From assembly GCA_964399955.1 (NCBI GenBank), contig CAYNST010000025.1:1-38074 (forward strand): a DNA stretch of 38,074 bases, read 5' to 3'. Source of the stretch: CAYNST01 sp964399955. Lineage in GTDB: Bacteria > Pseudomonadota > Gammaproteobacteria > Pseudomonadales > Cellvibrionaceae. The position numbers and the translations under genes were made by a program. This document shows, in pieces, positions 15,778 through 23,904 of the stretch. The first letter of the stretch is position 1. The number at the start of each line of letters is the position of its first letter. The notes beneath the pieces were generated by a model. It made no database searches. It was not told the DNA's origin and saw only the letters and a program-made list of their open reading frames with translations.

Positions 15778-16332
15778 ATGAAACGATTCTATTTCGTCAC
15801 CGATGATTTGAACAACGTGAAAACCGTTGAAAACGAACTGCAGGCGCAGGGCTTACCCAACCTGCAGATGCACTTACTGACCGAAGCGGACGCCGAGGCC
15901 GACAAAAAAGGCTTGGACAACACCCCGTCACTGTCGCGCAAGGACATCCCCAAGTCCATGATCAAGGGGTTTTGTGTGGGGCTGATCGCGGTTGCCATAC
16001 TGGTGGCCGTTACCCTTACCTTCAATATACCCGGACTGAGCAACGGCCTGATGCTGCTTATAGCCAGCGGCATACTGCTGGGCTTTTGTACCTGGGAGGG
16101 GGCCTTCCTGGGAATCCAGCGCTCTGGCAGTAAAAGCCGCAGATTTGCCCAATACTTGAAGAGGGGAAAGCATCTGTTTTATGTGGATGCGAACCCAGGG
16201 CAGGTTGCCGCCGTTAAGTCGGTGTTTGGCAGCCACCGCGGCTTCAAGGCTGTGGGCACGGAATCGGGCGAATCCGACTGGATGCTGGGCATGAGGCGTC
16301 GATTCCGCAGCCTGGCCGGCTCCGGCCCCTGA
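15778..16332 (+). CDS. Conserved two-helix membrane protein of unknown function
   Basis: The 184-residue product has a cytoplasmic N-terminal part (MKRFYFVTDDLNNVKTVENELQAQG) resembling the small alpha/beta domain of general-stress proteins of the YflT/17M type. Two adjacent hydrophobic segments follow (about residues 62-108), then a basic C-terminal tail. No catalytic motif is seen. AGGAGATAGGC gives a strong ribosome site. It stands alone, divergent from the atp operon. I recognise similar proteins next to housekeeping genes in pseudomonads but know no function. The stop codon lies in the loop of a perfect hairpin (16322-16340). Confidence 0.75.
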   Translation: MKRFYFVTDDLNNVKTVENELQAQGLPNLQMHLLTEADAEADKKGLDNTPSLSRKDIPKSMIKGFCVGLIAVAILVAVTLTFNIPGLSNGLMLLIASGILLGFCTWEGAFLGIQRSGSKSRRFAQYLKRGKHLFYVDANPGQVAAVKSVFGSHRGFKAVGTESGESDWMLGMRRRFRSLAGSGP

Positions 16333-16340
16333 GGGGCCGG
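16322..16340 (+). terminator. GC-rich hairpin with the stop codon in its loop
   Basis: CCGGCCCC (16322-16329), then TGA, then GGGGCCGG (16333-16340): an 8-bp perfect stem whose 3-nt loop is the stop codon of the preceding gene. There is no T-tract after it, so termination would need Rho. It may instead protect the mRNA end. Confidence 0.4.
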
Positions 16341-16834
16341 CAAGCCAGCGGCCGCACGGGCACCTGGCTCCTATTTGATCACCTAGGTCCGGGGGTACTG
16401 TAGGTTAAATGAGGCAAAGCCAAAACTGAATCACAAAAACGGAGGACGCTCATCGCATATGTTGATTTATGCGCCAGCAAGCATATGAATTAAGACCTGC
16501 TACCGGTTTTTCCTAAGCGGCTGTTCTTATACTGGAGGCAATTAGCAAGATTGCTACCTATACTCAAAGTAGCCAGTATCAAAGGAAGGTAAAGGCCGAG
16601 GAAGCAAGCAAGCGGTTTTGGTTCTTGTGACAAAGTTGTGGCACAGGTAAAGCATGTAGGCGCATTGTGCAAAACCGGTTTGAAGAGGGATCGAACTTGT
16701 TCTTGAGTAAACATCAACAAGCCGTGTAAGCGCTAGACGCTAAACACAGCCGCAGTGTCTACGGAGCAAGAATAATAACAAGGGAAACCCTTAACAAAGA
16801 CTCCAGACGACAATAAATAGACGGAGATCCACCG
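16341..16834. other. Intergenic region without a convincing gene
   Basis: About 490 bp. There is a 76-codon minus-strand frame (16490-16720) with no ribosome site and no family resemblance, which I do not accept. ATACTGG at 16529 is mirrored by CCAGTAT some 35 bp on. The last 100 bp are AT-richer and should contain the promoter of the lipoprotein gene, but no clear minus 35/minus 10 pair stands out. Confidence 0.4.
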
Positions 16835-17857
16835 ATGCGCTCACACAAATTTCTTAGCCGAGCAACTTGCTTGGCTATAACCACTTTATTTTTGACTGCC
16901 TGCGGCAATGACACCGCTAGCAACCTGAATTCCAACGCCAAACCCCGCAGTGCAATACCCACTCTCCCGCCGGCACCCCGGGTGAGCCTGAGCGAAGAAA
17001 ACTTTGTAGCGGTCGCAGGCAGTACGCTTAAAACCATATTGTTGAGTGACGCCAGCGCAGCAGCGCTGGATCAGGCGGTCACTGTTACTCGTACTCGTGG
17101 CTCTGAAGTAGGCAATGATCTGGCCACAGGTGTGCGCCTGACCTTTACACCCATGCCCTGTGCCACCGGTGGCAGCTTTATTATGGATCTTGTCGCCGAA
17201 AGCAACACCGATGACCTTCAGATAGGTTTCAACAATGAGCTGAACCTGCTGCTCAAAAGTGAATTTCTCGAGTGCGATCAAGGCTTCAATCGGCTAACCG
17301 GCAACATTACCCTGGATTTCAAAGCGGTCCTCAATGATCTGATCAATAACTCGTTGTATGACTTTTCCGGCAACGTCCAGGTGAATGATCTTATTGTTGA
17401 TCAAAGCGGTTATTACCCCTTCTTTTTTGACGGTAACCTCTTCTACAGACTGTCTTCTCCGGATGGCATTTCAGTGACCACAGAAATCATCTCCAGCGGA
17501 TTGAGCTACAGCGCAGACCAGACGTATCAGCTTGAGGACTTCCATTCTGTTAAGTCGGTCAACCTCAACTCCCAGAGCTATAGCTACAGTCTGACGGGAA
17601 CCTATATTGAAGAGATAGGCGCCACTGCCCGCACAATTGATTATTCCACCCTGGCACCCCTGCAGGGGCAGGGCTTCTCGTTGCCAACCACTGGCAAAGT
17701 CCTTGTTCGCGGCGACGGCCAAATACTGGCGATCGAGGCCCTGGACCAGGAAATGGTGAATCTGAAGCTGGACGTTGACGGTGACGGTACGGTTGATCAC
17801 GAGTACCTGTCCACCTGGCGGGAACTGGTGCTGAACGAGTTGGGCCCAACTGGCTAA
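16835..17857 (+). CDS. Putative lipoprotein with a calcium-loop motif near its C-terminus
   Basis: The 340-residue product begins with a lipoprotein signal: basic MRSHKFLSR, a hydrophobic stretch, and the lipobox LTAC with Cys23. The following Gly, Asn and Asp would place Asn-Asp at +2/+3. The mature part is rich in Asn, Asp, Ser and Thr and has the alternating pattern of beta-rich exported proteins. Near the end DVDGDGTVDHE (313-323) fits the calcium-binding DxDxDGxxD loop. ACGGAGATCCACC precedes the ATG. The next gene codes for an exported barrel-like protein and follows after a terminator. I do not recognise a family and propose only an envelope location. Confidence 0.75.
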   Translation: MRSHKFLSRATCLAITTLFLTACGNDTASNLNSNAKPRSAIPTLPPAPRVSLSEENFVAVAGSTLKTILLSDASAAALDQAVTVTRTRGSEVGNDLATGVRLTFTPMPCATGGSFIMDLVAESNTDDLQIGFNNELNLLLKSEFLECDQGFNRLTGNITLDFKAVLNDLINNSLYDFSGNVQVNDLIVDQSGYYPFFFDGNLFYRLSSPDGISVTTEIISSGLSYSADQTYQLEDFHSVKSVNLNSQSYSYSLTGTYIEEIGATARTIDYSTLAPLQGQGFSLPTTGKVLVRGDGQILAIEALDQEMVNLKLDVDGDGTVDHEYLSTWRELVLNELGPTG

Positions 17858-17926
17858 ACCAGCCGGCATGCCTTGCAGCCGGTATCTGTAACCCTTTAAG
17901 CGGCGGAATTGGCCGCTCTACCTGAG

Positions 17927-17953
17927 AAGGCCCGGCGACGGGCCTTTTTGTTT
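17927..17953 (+). terminator. Rho-independent terminator or attenuator
   Basis: AAGGCCCG (17927-17934), loop GCGA, CGGGCCTT (17939-17946), then TTTG and TTT. It is a textbook intrinsic terminator for the lipoprotein gene, but it ends directly at the ATG of the next gene. A weaker hairpin, AGCGGC/GCCGCT (17899-17917), precedes it. Confidence 0.85.
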
Positions 17954-18754
17954 ATGCGCATAACCATTGTTCTTCTGCTCGGCCTGCTGGCAACTCCTTA
18001 CGCGAGTGCCAATTCGCCTTCGTCCATGTACATAGGACTTGGAGGCATGGTAAGCCACGTGCAGAACACGGAAAGCGAAGACGGGCAGACGCTAAACAAG
18101 GAAGCGGGCCAGGCCAAAGCAATTCAAGTGCAGTTTGGTCTGAGGCCGGATGAGGGCTTCTTTACGCAGGGGCGGTTTGCCACCGGCAGCCATCAGCGGT
18201 ATTACTACGGGATCAGCCAACTGGGCCAGTCACTGGCTAGCCGTTCAGACTACGCCCACCACCGTGTTGAATGGACGGGTGGCTACAGTCTCAGTTCCGT
18301 CGCGCTCTTTGCCGGGCTTGCCTGGTCAGGGAGTGAGCGCATCATACAGCCGGCGGTCAACATTGGGGGCTTGCAGGAAAAAACGAGCAAGTTTCAGGTC
18401 ATTGCCGGTTTGGAAAAAACAGTGCGGCAGACTCGGTACAGCCGGCTGTACCTGGAGGGCCGTGCGCTGTCGACTGTGTACAACAGGCTGAAAGTGGATT
18501 TTGCCGGCATCTACGACACCGCCAGGCTGGATGCTGGCAGCCAACATGGGCTGCAAGCCAAGCTGGTCTGGGCCGGCAAGCTGCATGGAGGGTGGGGTTT
18601 GGAGCTGGCCTCTTACTGGCGTTATGAGTGGGCCGGTGCCAGCGCCGACGCCCCGCTGTATCGCGATGGCTCGGCCACCGGCAGGGCCTTTCACCAACCA
18701 CACACCAGAACCGACACGGTGGGGCTGGAAGCCACTCTGTTGCGGTTGCTCTAG
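17954..18754 (+). CDS. Exported protein, probable outer-membrane beta-barrel, family not recognised
   Basis: From the ATG at 17954 the 266-residue product has a clear signal peptide, MRITIVLLLGLLATPYASA, with cleavage after AxA. The mature protein is rich in aromatic residues and Gly, alternates polar and hydrophobic residues (YIGLGGMVSHV, YYYGISQLGQ, HHRVEWTGGYSLSSVALFAGLAWSG) and ends in an amphipathic strand (TVGLEATLLRLL). I read this as an outer-membrane barrel of ten or so strands. The frame can be extended to a TTG at 17909, but that would bury the signal peptide. There is no ribosome site because the terminator touches the ATG. Its stop overlaps the parB stop on the other strand by 3 bp. 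Confidence 0.7.
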   Translation: MRITIVLLLGLLATPYASANSPSSMYIGLGGMVSHVQNTESEDGQTLNKEAGQAKAIQVQFGLRPDEGFFTQGRFATGSHQRYYYGISQLGQSLASRSDYAHHRVEWTGGYSLSSVALFAGLAWSGSERIIQPAVNIGGLQEKTSKFQVIAGLEKTVRQTRYSRLYLEGRALSTVYNRLKVDFAGIYDTARLDAGSQHGLQAKLVWAGKLHGGWGLELASYWRYEWAGASADAPLYRDGSATGRAFHQPHTRTDTVGLEATLLRLL

Positions 18755-19680
18755 GGTTGATAACCCAAGTGAACCAATATGCCGTCCAGTTCGTCCAGGC
18801 TGTTGTACTTGAGCACCAGCTTGCCGCCGCCTTTGGCTGTGTGCTGCACCAGCACCGGCACGCCGATTTTTTCAGACAGGCCCTCTTGTAACGCGGACAA
18901 ATCCGCCGTTGGCTTTTTATCCCGATTAGGGGCGGCGGATTTTTCACTCTGCAGACTGCGCACCAAAGCCTCGGCCTGACGCACAGACAAACCCTTGGCT
19001 ACGATGCGTCGGGCAATAACTTGCTGATCCTCGGCGCTCAAGGTCAGCAGGCAACGGGCGTGGCCCATCTCCAGATCCCCGCGTTCCAGCATGGTGCAAA
19101 CGTCGGGGCTCAAATTCAGTAGACGTAGGCTGTTGGACACCGCTGCCCGGGACTTGCCCACCGCATCGGCCACTTCCTGATGTGTGAGTTCAAACTCGTC
19201 CTGCAACCGCTTCAGCGCGATGGCTTCCTCCACCGGATTAAGATCTTCGCGCTGGATGTTTTCTATCAGTGCCATGGCGATGGCGGCTTCGTCCGAGACG
19301 TCCCGCACCATGGCCGGAATTTTTTCCAGCCCGGCCAGTTGACTGGCCCGCCAGCGCCGCTCTCCGGCAATGATCTCGTAGCGACCCTCGCCCAGGGGGC
19401 GCACCACAATGGGCTGCATCACGCCCTGGGCCTTGATGGAATCTGCCAGTTCCTGTAGTGCTTCCTGCTGCATTTCGCGGCGTGGCTGAAATTTGCCGCG
19501 CTGCAGGTACTCGATGGGCAACTCCAGCAGGCTGCCATCAGCAATGGTGTCGGCGGGTGCTGGTTCAGCCGGTTGTTTCAATGCCGATTTGACGGCGCCA
19601 GCGGGTTTGCCCGCGCTGCCTGCGCCAAGCAAAGCGTCCAGCCCGCGTCCCAGGCCCTTGCGTTTTGTGGTTTTGCTCAT
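18751..19680 (-). CDS. parB: Chromosome-partitioning protein ParB
   Basis: Binds parS, spreads as a CTP-dependent clamp and organises the origin region for segregation. The 309-residue protein has the N-terminal CTPase domain with LPIEYLQRGKFQPRR and GERRWRA (106-112), a helix-turn-helix (LTHQEVADAVGKSRAAVSNSL, about 165-186), and a C-terminal dimer domain ending KLVLKYNSLDELDGILVHLGY. The Lys-rich start (KTTKRKGLGRGLDALLG) is typical of chromosomal ParB. It follows parA by 42 bp. Its target sites are the two parS in recF. Confidence 0.97.
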   Translation of the reverse strand: MSKTTKRKGLGRGLDALLGAGSAGKPAGAVKSALKQPAEPAPADTIADGSLLELPIEYLQRGKFQPRREMQQEALQELADSIKAQGVMQPIVVRPLGEGRYEIIAGERRWRASQLAGLEKIPAMVRDVSDEAAIAMALIENIQREDLNPVEEAIALKRLQDEFELTHQEVADAVGKSRAAVSNSLRLLNLSPDVCTMLERGDLEMGHARCLLTLSAEDQQVIARRIVAKGLSVRQAEALVRSLQSEKSAAPNRDKKPTADLSALQEGLSEKIGVPVLVQHTAKGGGKLVLKYNSLDELDGILVHLGYQP

Positions 19681-19722
19681 GGGATAATATTTATTCTATT
19701 TAGACTTATAGGAGGCCGCGCC

Positions 19723-20490
19723 TCAGGCTTCACTGCGACGCAGAATTTCGCCAGCCAAGGCCAAGTAGGCGAGGGCGCCGCGAGACTGGCGATCGTGATT
19801 CAGCACCGGCAGACCAAAGCTTGGCGCCTCGGCCAGGCGTACGTTGCGCGGAATGCAAGTACGATATACCCGATCGCCAAAATATTCCATCAATTGCGCC
19901 GAGACATCGCCGGTCAAGCTCATGCGCGGGTCGTACATGGTGCGCAGGATGCCCTCAATCTTCAACTCGGGGTTTAGCGCCGACTGAATGGTGTTGATGG
20001 TGTCAATCAAGGCAGAGAGCCCCTCCAGCGCATAATATTCGCACTGCATGGGTATGATCACGCTCTGACAGGCGACCAGTGCGTTGACAGTCAGCATATT
20101 CAGTGAGGGCGGGCAGTCGATCAGGATGTAATCGTATTGACTGTCCACCAGTTGCAAGGCCTTCTTCAGCCGGAACTCTTTGTTTTTCTGTTTAAGCAAC
20201 TGTACTTCAGCCGCGGTCAGGTCACCATTGGCGCCCAGGGTGGTGAAGCCGACCTCATCAGGCTTGAAGGCCGCTTCCGCAACCGAGGCAAGTCCCATCA
20301 GCACATCGTAAACCGACAGCTCCAGGCCATTCTTGTCAACGCCGCTCCCCATGGTGGCGTTACCCTGCGGGTCCATGTCAACCAGCAGTACTCGCTTTTT
20401 GGTTGCAGCTAGGGAGGCGGCAAGGTTGACCGTGGTCGTAGTTTTGCCGACGCCGCCTTTCTGATTGGTTACTGCGAAGATATTGGCCAC
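19723..20490 (-). CDS. parA: Chromosome-partitioning ATPase ParA
   Basis: Walker-type ATPase that moves ParB-parS complexes. The 255-residue protein opens MANIFAVTNQKGGVGKTTT with the deviant Walker A motif at 11-18, followed by LLVDMDPQGNAT and the IDCPPSL Walker B segment. It is the short chromosomal (Soj-like) form without an N-terminal helix-turn-helix. Translation begins at GTG (20490) with AAGAGAAATAAC before it. It is separated from rsmG by 193 bp that hold inverted repeats, so it may have its own promoter. Confidence 0.97.
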   Translation of the reverse strand: MANIFAVTNQKGGVGKTTTTVNLAASLAATKKRVLLVDMDPQGNATMGSGVDKNGLELSVYDVLMGLASVAEAAFKPDEVGFTTLGANGDLTAAEVQLLKQKNKEFRLKKALQLVDSQYDYILIDCPPSLNMLTVNALVACQSVIIPMQCEYYALEGLSALIDTINTIQSALNPELKIEGILRTMYDPRMSLTGDVSAQLMEYFGDRVYRTCIPRNVRLAEAPSFGLPVLNHDRQSRGALAYLALAGEILRRSEA

Positions 20491-20683
20491 GTTATTTCTC
20501 TTATGTCCTTGGATGACGGGCGATTGGCCTGGGGCTGAACTTATCCCCTATTGTAATGGCGAAGTCACAGCAATGCGACGGCTGTGAGCCCTGCCGGAGA
20601 CTCTGTCCTCGTCTTGCTGCAGAAACTGCCGGGGCAGGGCGATCTGGACAGAGTGATGAGGGGAGCTGCTGGTTAGCGTTTAC
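20491..20683 (-). other. rsmG-parA spacer with nested inverted repeats
   Basis: ACTCTGTCC (20600-20608) and GGACAGAGT (20646-20654) form a 9-bp stem. GCCCTGCC and GGCAGGGC make a competing pair that partly overlaps it, and CTGC/GCAG lies inside. On the minus strand no T-run follows. The alternative pairings look like an mRNA regulatory or processing structure before parA, but this is only inference. Confidence 0.35.
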
Positions 20684-21328
20684 TTAGCTGCCAAGGCTCA
20701 GCGGCTTGAGTTGAAGCAGACAACGCTCCTCGGCCAGCCCAGGTACCTGCAGCGCATGATGAGCCAACAACTGGTAGGTACCTTCTACTGCCCGCAGCTC
20801 TTCTGCGGGATATTGGCCCTTCATGGCCCACAGGCAGCCGTCGGCAGACAGCAAGTGGCGACAGACGCGGGTGAAATCCGCGAGCGACGCAAAGGCTCTG
20901 CTGATCACGCCGTCGTAGAGCTGCTCCGGCTTGTAGCCTTCGCAACGGGCGTTGATGATGTGCACGTTAGTAAGTCCTAACTGCGTCTTGACCTGATGCA
21001 GAAACCGGGTTTTTTTGCCGGCGCTGTCCAGCAGTCCTACCTGGCGATCCGGGTAAGCAATGGCCAGCGGTATTCCCGGAAGCCCCCCTCCCGTGCCTAC
21101 GTCTATCAGGCGCCGCCCCACAACAAACGGCACCGCTGCCAGACTGTCCAACAGGTGGCGGCGTACCATGTCGGCGGGCAGTCTGACCGCAGAGAGGTTG
21201 TACGCCTGATTCCACTTGGCAAACAGTTGCAAGTAGTCCATCAGTTGGTCCTGCTGCTGCGAGGTCAACGACAGCTTTAACTGGTCAAGACCTGACCGCA
21301 GCAGATCGCGCTCGAACGTCTGGGTCAC
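20684..21328 (-). CDS. rsmG: 16S rRNA (guanine527-N7)-methyltransferase
   Basis: Methylates G527 of 16S rRNA. The 214-residue protein has the AdoMet-binding loop DVGTGGGLPGIPLAIAYPD (76-94), preceded by KWNQAYNLSAVR and RHLLDSLA, and later VISRAFASLADF, all typical of GidB/RsmG. Its ATG overlaps the mnmG stop by 4 bp (ATGA), so it is translationally coupled. Confidence 0.97.
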   Translation of the reverse strand: MTQTFERDLLRSGLDQLKLSLTSQQQDQLMDYLQLFAKWNQAYNLSAVRLPADMVRRHLLDSLAAVPFVVGRRLIDVGTGGGLPGIPLAIAYPDRQVGLLDSAGKKTRFLHQVKTQLGLTNVHIINARCEGYKPEQLYDGVISRAFASLADFTRVCRHLLSADGCLWAMKGQYPAEELRAVEGTYQLLAHHALQVPGLAEERCLLQLKPLSLGS

Positions 21329-23223
21329 TGGGTGGAGCTCAATACACGTTTTTGCAGCAAGCCGCGCTTTTTCAAGGTGATCATCAGCAGAGATACCGCA
21401 GCCGGCGTCACACCAGGAATTCGCGACGCGCGCGCCAGGGTGTCGGGCTGTACTTCCCGCAGTTTTTGTTTGACCTCGTTGGACAACCCCTCAACCACGC
21501 TGTAGTCGAAATCTGCGGGGATCTGCGCTTGCTGATTGGCCTGCAGACGCAGGATATCTTCCTGCTGCCGGTCGATGTAGCCCGCGTATTTGGCCAGGAT
21601 CTCCAGTTGCAGAGCGACTTCCTCATCGGCAACACCCTGACCCTTCAGGCACGCCAGATCGGCGTAGTTCAGCTCGGGGCGCTTGAGCAGGTCCAGCAGG
21701 CTGTATTCGCGGGTGAGGGGCGCGCTCAGTTTGGGTTCAAGTTTGCAGGCCTCGGGACTGCCAGCCTGTATCCAGGTCTCACGCAGGCGCTGCTGCTCCC
21801 GCACCAATGCCTCCTGCTTTTCGCAGAAGCGCTGCCAGCGGGCGTCTCCCACCAGGCCCAACTGCCGGCCTTTTTCGGTCAGGCGCGCATCCGCGTTGTC
21901 TTCTCGCAGCAGCAGGCGGTATTCGGCCCGGCTGGTAAACATGCGGTAGGGTTCGCGCGTGCCCAGAGTAATCAGGTCGTCGGCCATGACGCCGATATAC
22001 GCCTGGTCGCGACCCGGGCACCAGGACTCCTGCCCCTGGGCCTTCAGCGCGGCATTCAAGCCTGCCAGCAGCCCCTGAGCGCCCGCCTCTTCGTAGCCGG
22101 TGGTGCCGTTGATTTGCCCGGCAAAAAACAAGCCCTCAATCGCCTTGGTTTCAAAGCTGAACTTCAGGTCTTGCGGATTGAAGAAGTCGTACTCGATGGC
22201 GTAACCCGGCCGGGTTATGTGCGCGTCTTCAAACCCCTTGATGGAGTGCACCAACTCAAGCTGCACATCAAAGGGCAGGCTGGTGGATATACCGTTGGGG
22301 TAGAGCTCGTGAGTGTTCAGGCCTTCGGGCTCGATGAAGATCTGGTGCCCGGTTTTGTCGGCAAACCGGTGCACTTTGTCTTCAATGGAGGGGCAGTAGC
22401 GTGGACCTATGCCTTCAATGACGCCCGTGTACATGGGCGACCTGTCCAAGCCGCCGCGAATCAACTCGTGTGTGCGCTCATTGGTGTGGGTTATCCAGCA
22501 ACACACCTGTTGTGGGTGATCGCTCACTTTACCCAGGAAGCTCATCACCGGGAGCGGTGTGTCACCCCATTGCTCTTCAAGCTCGGCGAAGTTGACAGAC
22601 CGCGCATCAATTCGCGGTGGCGTTCCCGTTTTTAACCGATCTACCCGCAACGGCAACTCGCGCAGGCGGTCGGCCAAGGCAATGGCAGGGGGGTCTCCGG
22701 CGCGACCGCCGGAATGGTTCTGCAGGCCTATATGAATCTTGCCCCCCAGAAAGGTGCCGGTGGTCAGCACTACAGAGCGGGCAAAGAACTTTAGCCCCAT
22801 CTGCGTTACCGCCCCCGATACCCGGTCGCCCTCAACGATCAGATCGTCCACCGCCTGCTGAAAAATGCTGAGGTTGGGTTGATTTTCCAGCATCTCGCGG
22901 ATAGCCGCACGGTAGAGGGCTCTGTCTGCCTGAGCCCGGGTTGCGCGGACGGCGGGGCCTTTGCGGCTGTTGAGCACCCGAAACTGTATGCCCGCCAAAT
23001 CCGTCGCCCGGGCCATGGCACCGCCAAGTGCGTCTATCTCTTTGACCAGGTGACTTTTGCCAATGCCCCCAATCGCCGGATTGCAGCTCATCTGCCCCAG
23101 CGTCTCGATGTTGTGGGTCAGCAAGAGGGTACTGCAGCCCATGCGTGCTGCGGCGAGGCAGGCTTCGGTACCGGCGTGGCCACCGCCGATCACTATGACA
23201 TCAAAGGACTTGGGGTAAATCAT
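21325..23223 (-). CDS. mnmG: tRNA uridine-5-carboxymethylaminomethyl modification enzyme, FAD subunit
   Basis: With MnmE it modifies U34 of certain tRNAs. The ATG at 23223 gives 632 residues, the family length (629 in E. coli); a 33-codon upstream extension reaches into the intergenic region and is unlikely. The FAD loop is VIGGGHAGTEA (12-22). The family signature GPRYCPSIEDKVHRFADK, the segment GTTGYEEAGAQGL and the C-terminal domain are all present. It adjoins the candidate replication origin, as gidA does in E. coli. Confidence 0.98.
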   Translation of the reverse strand: MIYPKSFDVIVIGGGHAGTEACLAAARMGCSTLLLTHNIETLGQMSCNPAIGGIGKSHLVKEIDALGGAMARATDLAGIQFRVLNSRKGPAVRATRAQADRALYRAAIREMLENQPNLSIFQQAVDDLIVEGDRVSGAVTQMGLKFFARSVVLTTGTFLGGKIHIGLQNHSGGRAGDPPAIALADRLRELPLRVDRLKTGTPPRIDARSVNFAELEEQWGDTPLPVMSFLGKVSDHPQQVCCWITHTNERTHELIRGGLDRSPMYTGVIEGIGPRYCPSIEDKVHRFADKTGHQIFIEPEGLNTHELYPNGISTSLPFDVQLELVHSIKGFEDAHITRPGYAIEYDFFNPQDLKFSFETKAIEGLFFAGQINGTTGYEEAGAQGLLAGLNAALKAQGQESWCPGRDQAYIGVMADDLITLGTREPYRMFTSRAEYRLLLREDNADARLTEKGRQLGLVGDARWQRFCEKQEALVREQQRLRETWIQAGSPEACKLEPKLSAPLTREYSLLDLLKRPELNYADLACLKGQGVADEEVALQLEILAKYAGYIDRQQEDILRLQANQQAQIPADFDYSVVEGLSNEVKQKLREVQPDTLARASRIPGVTPAAVSLLMITLKKRGLLQKRVLSSTQ

Positions 23224-23329
23224 GGAAGCTACCGTGAAAGAAGCTGATGGTAAACAAAACCGGGCGCGAATTATAGCGGTTTTTCGGCACCTGTACAAAA
23301 TATGATCGCTTGGAAGATTCATTCAAATC

Positions 23330-23775
23330 GAAAACAAGATGGCAGCTAACAATCAATAAATATTCTGTGACTAGTTGAATATATTTTTCTTAAAGAATTG
23401 AATTTACTGATGTTACTACTGCGGCAAAATTCTGTGGATAACGATAATAAAACCTTATTTATCAGTATCTTATCAGCATAACAACGCTTGCCTTCAGCAC
23501 CTGTTCGACGCTGCTGAAGCCGTGCGCGCCCTGTGCAGCAAAAAGTTGAAAAACGCCCTAAAGCCATTTCTGAGCATAAATCTGTGTATAACTCTGCCAC
23601 TTGTGCAGAGCCTGCCCACCGGTTACGCCAAGCTTGCCAAGCGCTGTGGGTAACCAGGATGACTACCTGAGATGAAACTGTGGATATGCCGGTACGAATT
23701 CGCTTTGTGTATAAGTCTGTGAACAGCGTGCATAAAGATTGGGATGAAGGTGTGCCCGGCTGTGTATAACAGCGG
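23330..23775. other. oriC: Candidate chromosomal replication origin (oriC) between mnmG and mnmE
   Basis: This is the core of a 680-bp gene-free gap. 23330-23480 is strongly AT-rich (possible unwinding element). Perfect DnaA boxes TTATNCACA, all on the minus strand, lie at 23433-23441 (TTATCCACA), 23583-23591, 23706-23714 and 23761-23769 (TTATACACA). One-mismatch boxes are at 23645-23653, 23679-23687 and 23727-23735. The layout (AT block next to mnmG/gidA, then boxes) recalls the E. coli origin. Only one GATC is seen, so Dam/SeqA-type control is not suggested. Confidence 0.75.
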
Positions 23776-23904
23776 CGGGCAACTACGGAGTGTGACGCCA
23801 AGGGGTTGGCAGGCGGGCGGCCGAATGACTGCTTCAGCCGGTGCGGGAGGGTAAAAAAAATGAAAGATTGTTGGATTGGGCTGCTGTTGGAAGGCCGAAG
23901 GCGG

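Noticed and set aside
16490..16720. 76-codon minus-strand ORF between the membrane protein and lipoprotein genes
   Set aside because: No ribosome site, no recognisable domain and odd composition; probably chance.
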